From Chloroflexota bacterium (GTDB lineage: Bacteria > Chloroflexota > Anaerolineae > Aggregatilineales > Phototrophicaceae), in assembly GCA_011523615.1 (NCBI GenBank), contig WTGJ01000008.1:1-64000 (forward strand): a stretch of DNA of 64,000 bases. The letters run 5' to 3'. Shown one piece after another: positions 8,310 through 16,727 of the stretch (its first letter is position 1; each line of letters begins with the position of its first letter). The notes beneath the pieces are model-generated. The model searched no databases, had not been told where the DNA came from, and saw nothing but the letters and a program-made list of their open reading frames with translations. Made by a program: the position numbers and the translations under genes.

Positions 8310-9437
8310 GTGAGCACAGACGCCAAAACGAGCCAGGCCCAGGAAAGAGCGAACATCACGCTGCAGGATAAGGTGGATATCCAGTATATGCAGCAGGCCA
8401 ACGGGCAGCGCCAGCAGAACATGGAGGGCTTCGACCCGAAATTTGCCGATTTCGTCGATTACATCCTCGGCATCACGCATGAGATCTGGGAAGAAAAGGC
8501 GGTCGGCAAGTTATACGACTATTACGCCAACACGGTGCGCATCCACACTTCGGATGGCACGATTTATGGGCGCGAGGCGGTGCTGGCGGGGACGCTGGCG
8601 ACGCTGGCCGCTTACCCCGATCGGCGCTTGTATGGCGATGAGGTGATCTGGGGCGGCGACGATCAGCGGGGCTTTTACTCCTCGCATCGGCTCGTGCATC
8701 GCGGCACAAACCGCGGTTATTCGCTCTACGGACCGCCGACGGACCGGGTGGTGGAATATTACGCCATCGCCGATTGTTTTTGCCGCAAGAACATGGTCGT
8801 CGAGGAGTGGCTGGTGCGCGATGAGCTGACCTTGGTGCGGCAATTGGGGCTGGATCCGGTGCAGACGGCCAAGGAATTTGCGCGCCGCGCTGCGGAGAAC
8901 GGCGACAGCGTGCAGATCGAAGCCGATATCGAGCGCGGCATCGGCCAATTGCCGCCCGAAGCACCGCCCGATGTGGCGGCGGGCGCCAATGACCCGGAAC
9001 ACTTCGTCCGCCGCGCGATCCACGATATCTGGAACCGGCGCCTGCTGAATCAAGTGCGCCGCTATTATGCGCAATCGGTTCGTTTGGAAGCGCCCTCGCA
9101 GCGGCGCTACAGCGGCATCAACGATGTGCAGGGCTATGCGCTCTCGTTGTTGGCGCCCTTCCCGGATCTGGCGCTGCGCGTCGAGCACAGTTGCCATGTG
9201 GGGGACGCGCAGGCGGGTTACCGCGTGGCGACGCGCTGGCGCATGACCGGCACCCACACCGGTTTTGGTTGGTATGGCGAGCCGACGGGGCAGCAGATCC
9301 ACATTTTGGGGATGAGCCACCACGTCTTGCGGGAGCAGGCGGATGGTGATGCGGAAACCCGCCTGCGCATCGAGAATGAGTGGACGATCTTCGACGAATT
9401 CGCGCTGTTGAAGCAGATCTTTCGGCCGCAAGCATAG
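8310..9437 (+). CDS. Two-domain SnoaL-like protein
   Basis: About 375 residues containing two NTF2/SnoaL-like domains (roughly residues 40-175 and 215-370). Each has the pattern of an Asp/Trp start (HEIWEEKAVGKLYDYYANT; HDIWNRRLLNQVRRYYAQS), a G-x-G-x-x-x-V turn and a closing beta strand with a Glu-Trp (VVEEWLVRDE; IENEWTIFDE). The GTG at 8310 is chosen because AGGAG sits at 8299-8303 and the conserved part follows; an upstream in-frame extension lies inside the LacI gene. It is 20 bases downstream of the LacI stop, so it is probably in the same transcript. The function is unknown, likely binding or isomerisation of a small metabolite. Confidence 0.78.
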   Translation: MSTDAKTSQAQERANITLQDKVDIQYMQQANGQRQQNMEGFDPKFADFVDYILGITHEIWEEKAVGKLYDYYANTVRIHTSDGTIYGREAVLAGTLATLAAYPDRRLYGDEVIWGGDDQRGFYSSHRLVHRGTNRGYSLYGPPTDRVVEYYAIADCFCRKNMVVEEWLVRDELTLVRQLGLDPVQTAKEFARRAAENGDSVQIEADIERGIGQLPPEAPPDVAAGANDPEHFVRRAIHDIWNRRLLNQVRRYYAQSVRLEAPSQRRYSGINDVQGYALSLLAPFPDLALRVEHSCHVGDAQAGYRVATRWRMTGTHTGFGWYGEPTGQQIHILGMSHHVLREQADGDAETRLRIENEWTIFDEFALLKQIFRPQA

Positions 9438-9493
9438 GGTTTGAGGGGCAGGGAAGGCGCACAAAAACGCCAGATAAATTCCTGCCTTTTTCA

Positions 9494-9509
9494 CCGAAAA
9501 CGTTTTAGG
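9494..9509. promoter_or_regulatory. Second LacI-type operator candidate
   Basis: The core AAAACGTTTT at 9497-9506 is identical to the core of the perfect palindrome at 7250-7271. The flanks (CCG on the left, AGG on the right) give a 16-bp palindrome with one mismatch. It lies 57 bases downstream of the SnoaL-like gene and upstream of the fibronectin pseudogene. It may have controlled an importer operon that once stood here. Confidence 0.5.
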
Positions 9510-9656
9510 AGTGTAAGGAATTGCAATCGAAAGCTGAGTGTAAAAGATGGCTGGGGCAAATATGGTATGATGGCGTTGGTCTTGGTCTTGCTCGTCGCTC
9601 TATGCGGAAGGAAACGCAGTGTTTATATGTGGTGACTTTGGAATTCAGTTAGAGGC

Positions 9657-11553
9657 GTGACCATAACCCAGCCGATGGTGATTACTCCCCGAAAACGCAT
9701 GCTGCACCTTATCTTCCTGGCGCTGTGGCTGCTCAGCGCCAGCGGTTATGCCCAAGCGCAAACCCCCCGCCTGCCGACGCCGAAGAACGTTCGTGTTTCT
9801 GGCACGACTCTCTCCTGGAAAGCGGTGGCCAACGCCAGTGGCTATGAGCTGCGCTGGCGTTCCGGTGGTGGAACCTGGATGAGAGCCACCCTACCGGCCA
9901 GCCAGACCCGCTTCACCATCCACAACCTCACTCCTAACGTCTACATACGCGGTGCAGGTACGCGCCCTGGCACCGCGTCGCGCGGATCTCCGCCACAGCA
10001 GCTGGAGCCGCCCCCTGGCCCTGCGGCGAGTGCTGCGCGCCACGGCCACGCCTACGCCAACACTCACTCCGTCGCCGTCGCCATCACCCACTGCGACTCC
10101 CACCCAGCCGCCGCGCGCCCTGCCGGCGCCCAGCAACCTGCGCCTGCTGCGGAGCGACAGTGATGCCGGAACCGCCACCATCGCCTGGCGATCGGTCGGT
10201 CGGGCAGATGGCTACCGCCTGCGTTGGCGCCCTTTTGGGGGACGTTGGCGCGTCACGGACCTGCCCGCCACACCAACCCGCTACACCCTCACGAACCTGG
10301 CGCTAGCTACAAACCATCAGGTGCAGGTGCGCGCGCTGGGCGATGGCGTGCTGAACGAGGCGCGTGGCCCCTGGAGCAAGTCCTTGACGCTGCGCCTGCT
10401 ACCGCTGCCCACGGGGACGGTCACAGCGACCACGACTCAAACGCCGACGCCAACCTTCACCCCGACAAATACCGCCACCCACACTCCGACCTTTACCCCA
10501 ACTTACACCCCCTCGCCAACTCTCACACCTACTTTCACCCCAACACCCACCTTCACACCGCTGCCGCCTCCGCCAGCGGCACCCCGGTACCTAAACACTT
10601 ACAGCTTCGCCGCCACCGAGCTCACCCTGTACTGGCAGCTCTCCCCCGGCGCGTCCCACTACGAAGTACGTGGCGGCAACCTGACCGCCTGGACGGACGC
10701 CGGCGCATTCAGTGGCGTTGTCGGCCAATACACTTTCCGTGGTCTCAGCGCCGATACCGAATACAGCCTGAGTGTGCGTGCCGTGAATGCCGGTGGCGCT
10801 TCGTCGCCTGCCTCGGTCCGCGGTCGCACCGTGCCGTTGCCGACCGCTACGCCGACGCCTACTTTCACTCCGTCGAATACACCTACGCCCAGCCCTACTT
10901 TTACACCTTCCCATACCCTTACCTTCACTCCCACCCATACGCCGTCACCCACCGCGACGTTCACGCCCACCCACACGCCGACACCGACCTTCACCCCCTC
11001 ACCGACAGCTACGTTTACGCCAACCGCCACACCGACATTGACCCCGACTGCAACACCATCGCCCACCCCGATCATCGAGCAACAGAGCAAAACGGAGAAG
11101 AAGACCGAGTGGTGCCTCAGGGAGGGGCGGGAAGCAGATTGCACCTTCAGCAGGGAGTGTCGCTATTCCTGCCAGCGCGCCTTACCGGGCGCCAGTTGTG
11201 AAAGGATCAGCGGCACGGAGCAATGTGGCGATTGGCAACTCACTCATGTGGAGTATCGGAATCCGCCGCCAACGAATACTTCAGTTCCCCGAGAATATAC
11301 GAATAGCGCAACGCGGTCTGCGTCACACAGCTTCATCCCAGGAGATAGTAACGACCGACGTATTGCAGAAACGTTTGCGCGAAGCGCAGCCCGTGAAGCC
11401 GCGAGATACGCGGTTCGCGCCTGCGATTCGGGAGACACTCAAATCGCTTCTTGGATTAGTGATGATGGAATAACAGAGAAAATATATGGCCCTGGTGATG
11501 GAGAATTGATTGCTACGGCCTCTGCACACATACGCTGTCGCACATTTCGTTGA
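9657..11553 (+). pseudogene. Frameshifted fibronectin-III / Thr-Pro-linker secreted protein
   Basis: The first frame (GTG at 9657, with ATG codons at 9675 and 9699 as alternatives) encodes a signal peptide, then TPRLPTPKNVRVSGTTLSW and a fibronectin-III domain. It loses register at about 9943-9951, where one extra base is present compared with the intact paralogue at 21220. The same protein resumes in the frame running from 9952 to 11553 with MQVRALAPRRADLRHSSWSR. That part holds a second fibronectin-III domain, a Thr-Pro linker, a third domain, a second Thr-Pro linker and a Cys-rich C-terminus (five Cys in about 50 residues) that is not homologous to the tail of the paralogue. Such surface proteins are common in Chloroflexota. 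It is either a recent pseudogene or a sequence error at one base. Confidence 0.75.
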
Positions 11554-11592
11554 TGCCCTATCTGGTAGACATCTTGAAGAAAGAAAAGTGTA

Positions 11593-11895
11593 GATGTCTC
11601 TCGCCTGGTGGCTTTTATGCGGGTGATCATCCCCGTCATGTGGCCGGGCATCATCGCCACGGCTCTCTTCACGTTGCTGCTGGCCTACAACGAATTCTTG
11701 CTGGTGCGCGTCTTGACGCAGACGAATTGGACGCTCCCGGTGAGCATCTCGCGCTTTACGGGCGGCGAAGATCCGCGGCATCTGACGCTGGCGGCGGCCG
11801 CTTCCGTTTCCGCGACCATCCCGATCATCATCGTCATCCTCTTTTTCCAGAAGCAGTTGGTGAAGGGCCTCGCCGCCGGGGCCGTGAAAGGTTGA
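11593..11895 (+). pseudogene. C-terminal remnant of MalG-type ABC permease
   Basis: The frame reads SRLVAFMRVIIPVMWPG and continues to AAGAVKG, closely matching the last third of the permease at 4488-5498 (GRLRAFLLVIVPIVWPG to SGAVKG). The first two thirds, including most of the EAA loop, are missing. The break falls at about 11590, some 40 bases after the fibronectin pseudogene ends. It cannot make a working permease. It shows that an importer operon like the one at 1-6.9 kb once preceded the SnoaL-like gene at 11903. Confidence 0.8.
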
Positions 11896-11902
11896 GGGAC
11901 GC

Positions 11903-12952
11903 ATGCCGGTTGAACTGAGTGTGGCCAAGCAACTCGTCTGGGAGCACGCCGGCGCCTGGCCCAGGCCGCTGCCGCCGGAGCAGCGCGCCGCCGAATATGC
12001 GCGCCGTTTCGCGCCCGAGCTGGTCTGGCATGGTTTCCAGCCCATCGGCCGGGTGGAGAGTCGCGATGCGCTGGTGGAGCGCGTCATGCAGCCGCTGTAT
12101 GCCGCCTTTCCCGACTGGCGCCGGGTGCCTTATTTGTTCCTGGCTGGCGTCTTTGAAGGCAGTACCTGGGTAGCCAGCATGGGTGATGGCCTGGCCAGTT
12201 TCATGCAGGAATGGCAGATCGCCGACGATATCGTGATCCCGCCCTCGCGCGAGCGCTTCCGCCTGCGTTACGGTGAGTTCTGCCGCGTCGAGCAGGGGAA
12301 GGACGGGCCGCAGATCGTGGAGATGCGCTCACTGGCGGATCTGCCGGCGGCCTTGTTACCCTTGGGTTACGACTTGATCCCGGCGGGCGCGGGAAGGCAG
12401 CTCTGGCCGCCCGGCCCGGCGACGGGGGATGGCGTGCAACTCGGTGAAGCAGCGGGCGCGGAAGCAGCGGGCGCAGAAACTGCGGGCGCAGCAACTGCGC
12501 AGACGCTGGCTCTCGTGGAGCAGATGATCTTCGGCGGGTTGAATCAGTACGATGGCGAGGATCCGGATAGCCAGGACCTGGTGAAATACTGGCATCCGGA
12601 GATGCAATGGCATGGCCCGCGCGGCGTGGGCAGTTCGCTGGGCTTGGATGAGTTTCGCTATCGGACGCAGGGGCCGATCTTGCAGATGGTGTCGGATCGC
12701 AAGGGCGTCGGGCATCAGGCGCGGATCGCGGAGGGCTGCTACGCGGCCTCGACGGGCTGGCCGGCTTCGGTGGGTACGATGGCGGGTGACTTCCTCGATT
12801 GGCGGGCCACGGGGGAGAAGATGCGCTGGAACGTGATGGATTTTTGGCGGCGCGAGGGCGATTTGCTGCTCGAGGATTGGGTGTTGATCGATATGATCGA
12901 CGGCGCGGCCCAGGCCGGCATCGACGTCTGGAAACGGGCGGGCCTGCGTTGA
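11903..12952 (+). CDS. Two-domain SnoaL-like protein with Ala-Gly linker
   Basis: About 349 residues: an N-terminal NTF2/SnoaL-like domain (about residues 5-150), a low-complexity Ala/Gly/Glu linker (about 180-200) encoded by a short tandem repeat, and a second SnoaL-like domain (about 205-345) with YWHPEMQWHGPRGVGSSLGL and a closing LLLEDWVLIDMID. The second domain matches the conserved block of the other SnoaL-like proteins in this window (WYGPAGIGTTRGL type). It starts seven bases after the permease remnant and overlaps the next gene. No catalytic activity can be assigned. Confidence 0.78.
   Translation: MPVELSVAKQLVWEHAGAWPRPLPPEQRAAEYARRFAPELVWHGFQPIGRVESRDALVERVMQPLYAAFPDWRRVPYLFLAGVFEGSTWVASMGDGLASFMQEWQIADDIVIPPSRERFRLRYGEFCRVEQGKDGPQIVEMRSLADLPAALLPLGYDLIPAGAGRQLWPPGPATGDGVQLGEAAGAEAAGAETAGAATAQTLALVEQMIFGGLNQYDGEDPDSQDLVKYWHPEMQWHGPRGVGSSLGLDEFRYRTQGPILQMVSDRKGVGHQARIAEGCYAASTGWPASVGTMAGDFLDWRATGEKMRWNVMDFWRREGDLLLEDWVLIDMIDGAAQAGIDVWKRAGLR
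12446..12500 (+). repeat. 15-bp in-frame tandem repeat encoding Ala-Gly linker
   Basis: Three consecutive 15-bp units start at 12446, 12461 and 12476 (GAAGCAGCGGGCGCG and variants GAAGCAGCGGGCGCA and GAAACTGCGGGCGCA), followed by a partial fourth. Each encodes five residues of the type EAAGA or ETAGA. The array forms the flexible interdomain linker of the surrounding gene and may vary in copy number between strains. Confidence 0.7.
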
Positions 12953-13494
12953 GTGACGATTTAGATCGTGGCGATTCACAGCGCAACGAGGCGCCGCTTC
13001 GAGAAGCGCCGTTTCGAGAAGCGGCGCTCAACAAACAGCTGGTGCGCGATATGCTGGCGGCCTTGGTGAAGAACCGCGTCGGCTTGATGCACGATCATTG
13101 GTGGGAGGACATGGTGTGGATCGGCCCACCGGGCATCGGCACGATGCGCGGTCTGCACCAGTTCGAATATGACTTGCGCGCCTCGTTTCTGCATTCTTTT
13201 CCGGACAAGCAACTGGGCGAGAGCATCCTGTTGGCCGAAGGCGAATGGGTCGCCGCGCAGGGCTATTTTCATGCGACTTTCGCGCGGGATTGGCTCGGCA
13301 TCCCCGCTACCGGGCGCTCGACCCGCATCCGCTACACGGATTTTTGGCGCGTGGAAGTGCGCGGCGGCATCCGCAAGCTGGCGGAGAACCGCGTGACGAT
13401 AGACATCCTTCATGTGCTCGAGCAATCTGGCTATGATATGGGGCAGGTCTTGCGCTACCTTGGCGCGCGGCCGCCCGAATCCTTCAACGAATGA
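12949..13494 (+). CDS. Single-domain SnoaL-like protein
   Basis: About 181 residues with one NTF2/SnoaL-like domain. The core is WWEDMVWIGPPGIGTMRGL, with a late LAENRVTIDILHVLEQSGYD that parallels the C-terminus of the larger paralogues. The start is set at a TTG at 12949 whose last two bases overlap the preceding TGA, giving translational coupling; no ATG lies between there and the domain except one at residue 34. The N-terminus contains a short duplicated stretch (REAPFREAA) from a direct repeat at about 12995-13025. It is cotranscribed with the gene before it. Function unknown. Confidence 0.72.
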   Translation: MSDDLDRGDSQRNEAPLREAPFREAALNKQLVRDMLAALVKNRVGLMHDHWWEDMVWIGPPGIGTMRGLHQFEYDLRASFLHSFPDKQLGESILLAEGEWVAAQGYFHATFARDWLGIPATGRSTRIRYTDFWRVEVRGGIRKLAENRVTIDILHVLEQSGYDMGQVLRYLGARPPESFNE

Positions 13495-13514
13495 CGTGAT
13501 GGCATAGGAGCTGG

Positions 13515-14270
13515 ATGGCCGAAGATTTCCTGCAAGTCGAGCAGCTGAGCAAGTCCTTCGGTGAAACAGAGGTCGTGGCAGGAGTGTCCTTCCGCGTACG
13601 GCGGCAGGAGATTTTCGGTCTGCTCGGCCCCAATGGCGCGGGCAAGACGACCACGATCCGGATGTTGGCGACGGTTTTGCAGCCCACGGCCGGAGAAGCG
13701 TTCATCGGCGGCCATTCGCTGACCGCTGCCGGCGCTGCGGTGCGTCGCTTGATCGGCGTCTGCCCCCAGGAATTGGCGCTTTACCCCGAACTATCGGCGC
13801 AGGATAACCTGGTGTTTTTCGGCCGGATGGCGGGCCTGAGTGGCAAGGAGGCGCGCGCGGCCGCCCAGGAGAAGTTGGAAGTCGTCGGATTGCTGGAAGT
13901 GGCCGGTCGGCGCGTGGCCACTTTCTCCGGTGGGATGAAGCGGCGCGTGAATCTGGCGATCTCCCTGATGAACCGGCCGCAATTGCTCTTTTTGGATGAG
14001 CCGACGGTCGGGATCGACCCGCAATCGCGCAATCGCATCTTCGAGACGGTCGAAGGCCTGCGCGATGAGGGGGTGACGATCCTCTATACCACCCATTACA
14101 TGGAGGAAGCGGACCGCCTCTGTGATCGCTTGGGGATCATGGATCAGGGGCGCTTGATCGCCCTCGGCAGCCCGCAGGAACTGAAGGCGACGATCGGCGA
14201 TCCGCACCAGGTCACGCTGGAGCAAGTCTTCCTAGAGTTGACCGGCCGCAGGCTGCGGGATACCGCGTGA
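13515..14270 (+). CDS. ABC-2 exporter ATP-binding protein (DrrA/CcmA type)
   Basis: A 251-residue ATPase with Walker A GPNGAGKTT (about residue 37), Q-loop CPQELALYPELS, signature FSGGMKRRVNLA and Walker B LLFLDEPTVGID, then the switch His in TTHYMEEADRL. The FSGG signature and the short C-terminal tail are typical of DrrA-like ATPases that energise drug, lipid or polysaccharide export with ABC-2 permeases. It overlaps the following permease gene by four bases, and two permeases follow, completing an exporter. The substrate is unknown. Confidence 0.92.
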   Translation: MAEDFLQVEQLSKSFGETEVVAGVSFRVRRQEIFGLLGPNGAGKTTTIRMLATVLQPTAGEAFIGGHSLTAAGAAVRRLIGVCPQELALYPELSAQDNLVFFGRMAGLSGKEARAAAQEKLEVVGLLEVAGRRVATFSGGMKRRVNLAISLMNRPQLLFLDEPTVGIDPQSRNRIFETVEGLRDEGVTILYTTHYMEEADRLCDRLGIMDQGRLIALGSPQELKATIGDPHQVTLEQVFLELTGRRLRDTA

Positions 14271-15481
14271 GGGCCGGCTTTGCTGGATTGAACCGGGCCG
14301 GCTTGCTGGCCGTCCTCGAGATTCGGCGCATGATGGTGAATTGGGGCGAGCTGGCTTTTGGCCTGGCTTTGCCGGTCGTGCTGTTCGCGCTGATGTACGG
14401 CGCTTTTGGGCAGGATGTCGTGTTTCGTGGGACGGCGCAGGTCGTCGATCGGGATGGGGGCGCGGAGGCGCGCGCCTTCGTCGAGCAACTGGATGCCCTG
14501 CCCGAAATCAGCGTCCGCGAGCGCAGCCTCAGCGATGCGGAGCGGGCGCTCGATCGCTCGGCGATTCTGTTGGCGATCGTGATCCCGCCGGGTTTCAGCG
14601 AAGGGCTGGAGCGGGGGGAGACGGTTTCCCTGCGCTTCCTGCAGCATGGCAACGGCGGCGATGAAGGGCAGGTCGTCGCAGCGCTGGCGCGGGCGGTTGC
14701 CCTGGGGTTGGCGCGCGAGGCCAGTTTGCGGACGCAGTTGGCAGCGGCGCTCGGGGAAGGGGAGGTTTCGCTAGCGCAGGACCTGCGCCGGCAGATCGAC
14801 GCCACGGTCGCCGAGCTGCGCACGGCCGGGCCGGCGGTCGGGGTACAGGTGCGCACGATCGACGAAGGCAACCCGGGTTTCATCCACCGCATGGTGGCGG
14901 GCTTGTTGGTCATGTTCGTCATGTTTTCGGTGACGCTCAGCTCGCAGTATCTGGTGGAGGAGCGGCAACTCGGCACGCTGGAGCGTTTGCTGACGACGAG
15001 AATGAACGCGCGCGAGTTATTCATGGGCAAGTTTTTGGCCGGCATCGCCCGGGGCGCGGTGCAGGCGGTGTTGTTGTTGGTCCTGGCCTTCGGGACGTTT
15101 CGCCTGGGTGGTGTGGCGGAATTCGGCGGCATGCTGCTGCTGACGGCGCTCCTGTTGGCGGCGGTGAGCGCGATCGGCCTGGTGATTGGCGCGCTGGCGC
15201 AAACGCCGGATCAGGCCAGTTGGGCGGCGGCCTTTCTGACGACTTACATGGCGATTTTCGGCGGCAATTTCATCGCGATCAGCGGCGAAGGGGTGTTGGG
15301 TTGGATCTCGCAATTCACCTTGAATCGCCACGTCATCGACGCGATGATCGCCGTACTTTCACAGGGTGAGAGCGCGTGGCAGCAGGTGGGCGCGATCGCC
15401 TTGATGCTGGTTACCGCATTGTTGGGCTTGCTGTTGGCGCGTTGGGCTTTCCGTTTTTCGGATGCGGGTGCGGTTGCCTGA
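14267..15481 (+). CDS. ABC-2 type permease subunit 1
   Basis: About 404 residues in the DrrB/YhaP-like ABC-2 layout: one N-terminal helix (GLALPVVLFALMYGAFG), a large extracytoplasmic domain of about 180 residues, then five helices starting at MVAGLLVMFVMFSVTLSSQY. The GTG start overlaps the ATPase stop codon. The motif ERQLGTLERLLTTRMNARELFMGK is the usual cytoplasmic coupling segment in this family. It is paired with the next gene, which overlaps it by one base, suggesting a heterodimeric exporter. Confidence 0.9.
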   Translation: MRAGFAGLNRAGLLAVLEIRRMMVNWGELAFGLALPVVLFALMYGAFGQDVVFRGTAQVVDRDGGAEARAFVEQLDALPEISVRERSLSDAERALDRSAILLAIVIPPGFSEGLERGETVSLRFLQHGNGGDEGQVVAALARAVALGLAREASLRTQLAAALGEGEVSLAQDLRRQIDATVAELRTAGPAVGVQVRTIDEGNPGFIHRMVAGLLVMFVMFSVTLSSQYLVEERQLGTLERLLTTRMNARELFMGKFLAGIARGAVQAVLLLVLAFGTFRLGGVAEFGGMLLLTALLLAAVSAIGLVIGALAQTPDQASWAAAFLTTYMAIFGGNFIAISGEGVLGWISQFTLNRHVIDAMIAVLSQGESAWQQVGAIALMLVTALLGLLLARWAFRFSDAGAVA

Positions 15482-16659
15482 TGACAGTTTTGCGCCAGGC
15501 CTTGTGGCTGACGCACAAAGATACGCGGATCTTCTTTCGCGATGGCTTTGCTGTCGGTTTCATGTTCCTGCTCCCGTTCCTGTTTGTCTTTGGCTTTTCC
15601 CTGGCCTTGCGTGATCTGAATCAGGACGATGCGGTCCTGGAATTGTTCGTGGTCACGCAGGAGGAAGCGGGCATCAGCTCGTTGGTGATCGAAGCGCTGG
15701 TCGCAGAGGGCGAAACGGCGCTCCGCTGGGTGGAGGAGGAAGAGGCTCGGGCGGCGGTGGAAAGCGGTGAGTGGGTCGGTTTTATGGCTTTCCCGGCGGA
15801 TTTCACCGCGTCGTTGCTGGCGGGCCGGCCGACGGCGCTGGAAGTGGTCCTGCGTGAGGAAGAAGGCGAGGTGCCCGCAGCCCTGCGCGGTTTGGCGCAG
15901 TCGATCGCCGCGCGCATCTCCGATCAGGCGCTCTTCTACGAAGCACTGGCGCGTTTGGGTGGAGAGATGGCGCTGCCAACTGCGCTCAGTCTGGTGAATG
16001 AGGCCGAAGGAGCTACAGGGGTCGAATTTGAAATCGTGCGCCTGCGGGAAGCGACGGCCTTTCGGGCGGAGAATTTCACCTTGTCCGGCTACTTGACGAT
16101 GTTCGTGTTTTTCGGCGCCACGTTGAGTGCGGAAGCGATCGCGCGGGAACGGCAATCCCATACCCTGGAGCGCTTGCTGGCGAATGGGGTGCGGCGCGAG
16201 GCGGTGGTGCTGGGGAAATTCATCGGCACCGCGCTGCGCGGCACGATCCAGGTGCTGGTTTTATGGCTGGTCGGCATCCCGCTCTTCGGAGTCGCGACGG
16301 GGGACGAACCGCTGGCAGTGATCGTGATTTCGGTATGGATGGCGCTGGCTTCGGCGGGGGGCGGCCTGGTGATCGCCAGCCTGGTGCGCGACCCACGGGC
16401 GGCCCGCAGCGCCGGCATTTTGACTTCGCTCATCCTGGCGCCGCTGGGCGGTTGCTGGTGGCCGCTCTTCACGACGCCGCATTGGATGCAGAACCTGGCG
16501 AAGTTGACGCCGCACGGTTGGGCGAACGACGCGTTCAACCGTCTGATTCTGTTTGGCGCGGAGTTTGTGGATGTCCGCGGATCGGTGGTGGCGCTGTTCG
16601 GTTTCACGGCCGTCTTCCTGGCGCTGGCGGTGTTGCGCTTTCGACTGGCGCCGGATTGA
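15481..16659 (+). CDS. ABC-2 type permease subunit 2
   Basis: About 392 residues with the same layout as the preceding subunit: an N-terminal helix (FMFLLPFLFVFGFSLAL), a large outer domain rich in Glu, and C-terminal helices beginning SGYLTMFVFFGATLSAEAIA. The coupling segment is RERQSHTLERLLANGVRREA. The ATG at 15481 shares its A with the previous TGA; longer in-frame starts lie inside the upstream gene and are ignored. It completes a three-gene export system of unknown substrate. Confidence 0.9.
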   Translation: MTVLRQALWLTHKDTRIFFRDGFAVGFMFLLPFLFVFGFSLALRDLNQDDAVLELFVVTQEEAGISSLVIEALVAEGETALRWVEEEEARAAVESGEWVGFMAFPADFTASLLAGRPTALEVVLREEEGEVPAALRGLAQSIAARISDQALFYEALARLGGEMALPTALSLVNEAEGATGVEFEIVRLREATAFRAENFTLSGYLTMFVFFGATLSAEAIARERQSHTLERLLANGVRREAVVLGKFIGTALRGTIQVLVLWLVGIPLFGVATGDEPLAVIVISVWMALASAGGGLVIASLVRDPRAARSAGILTSLILAPLGGCWWPLFTTPHWMQNLAKLTPHGWANDAFNRLILFGAEFVDVRGSVVALFGFTAVFLALAVLRFRLAPD

Positions 16660-16727
16660 AGGGAAACGATGTGGATTCGGCAACGCGCCCGGTAGAACCG
16701 GTATGAGTTGCAGTGGAAGGTGGGAGC

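Noticed and set aside
10430-10570. Short-period repeats that could suggest a CRISPR or satellite array
   Set aside because: The periodicity is of codons for Thr-Pro in frame, with no constant repeat and spacer structure.
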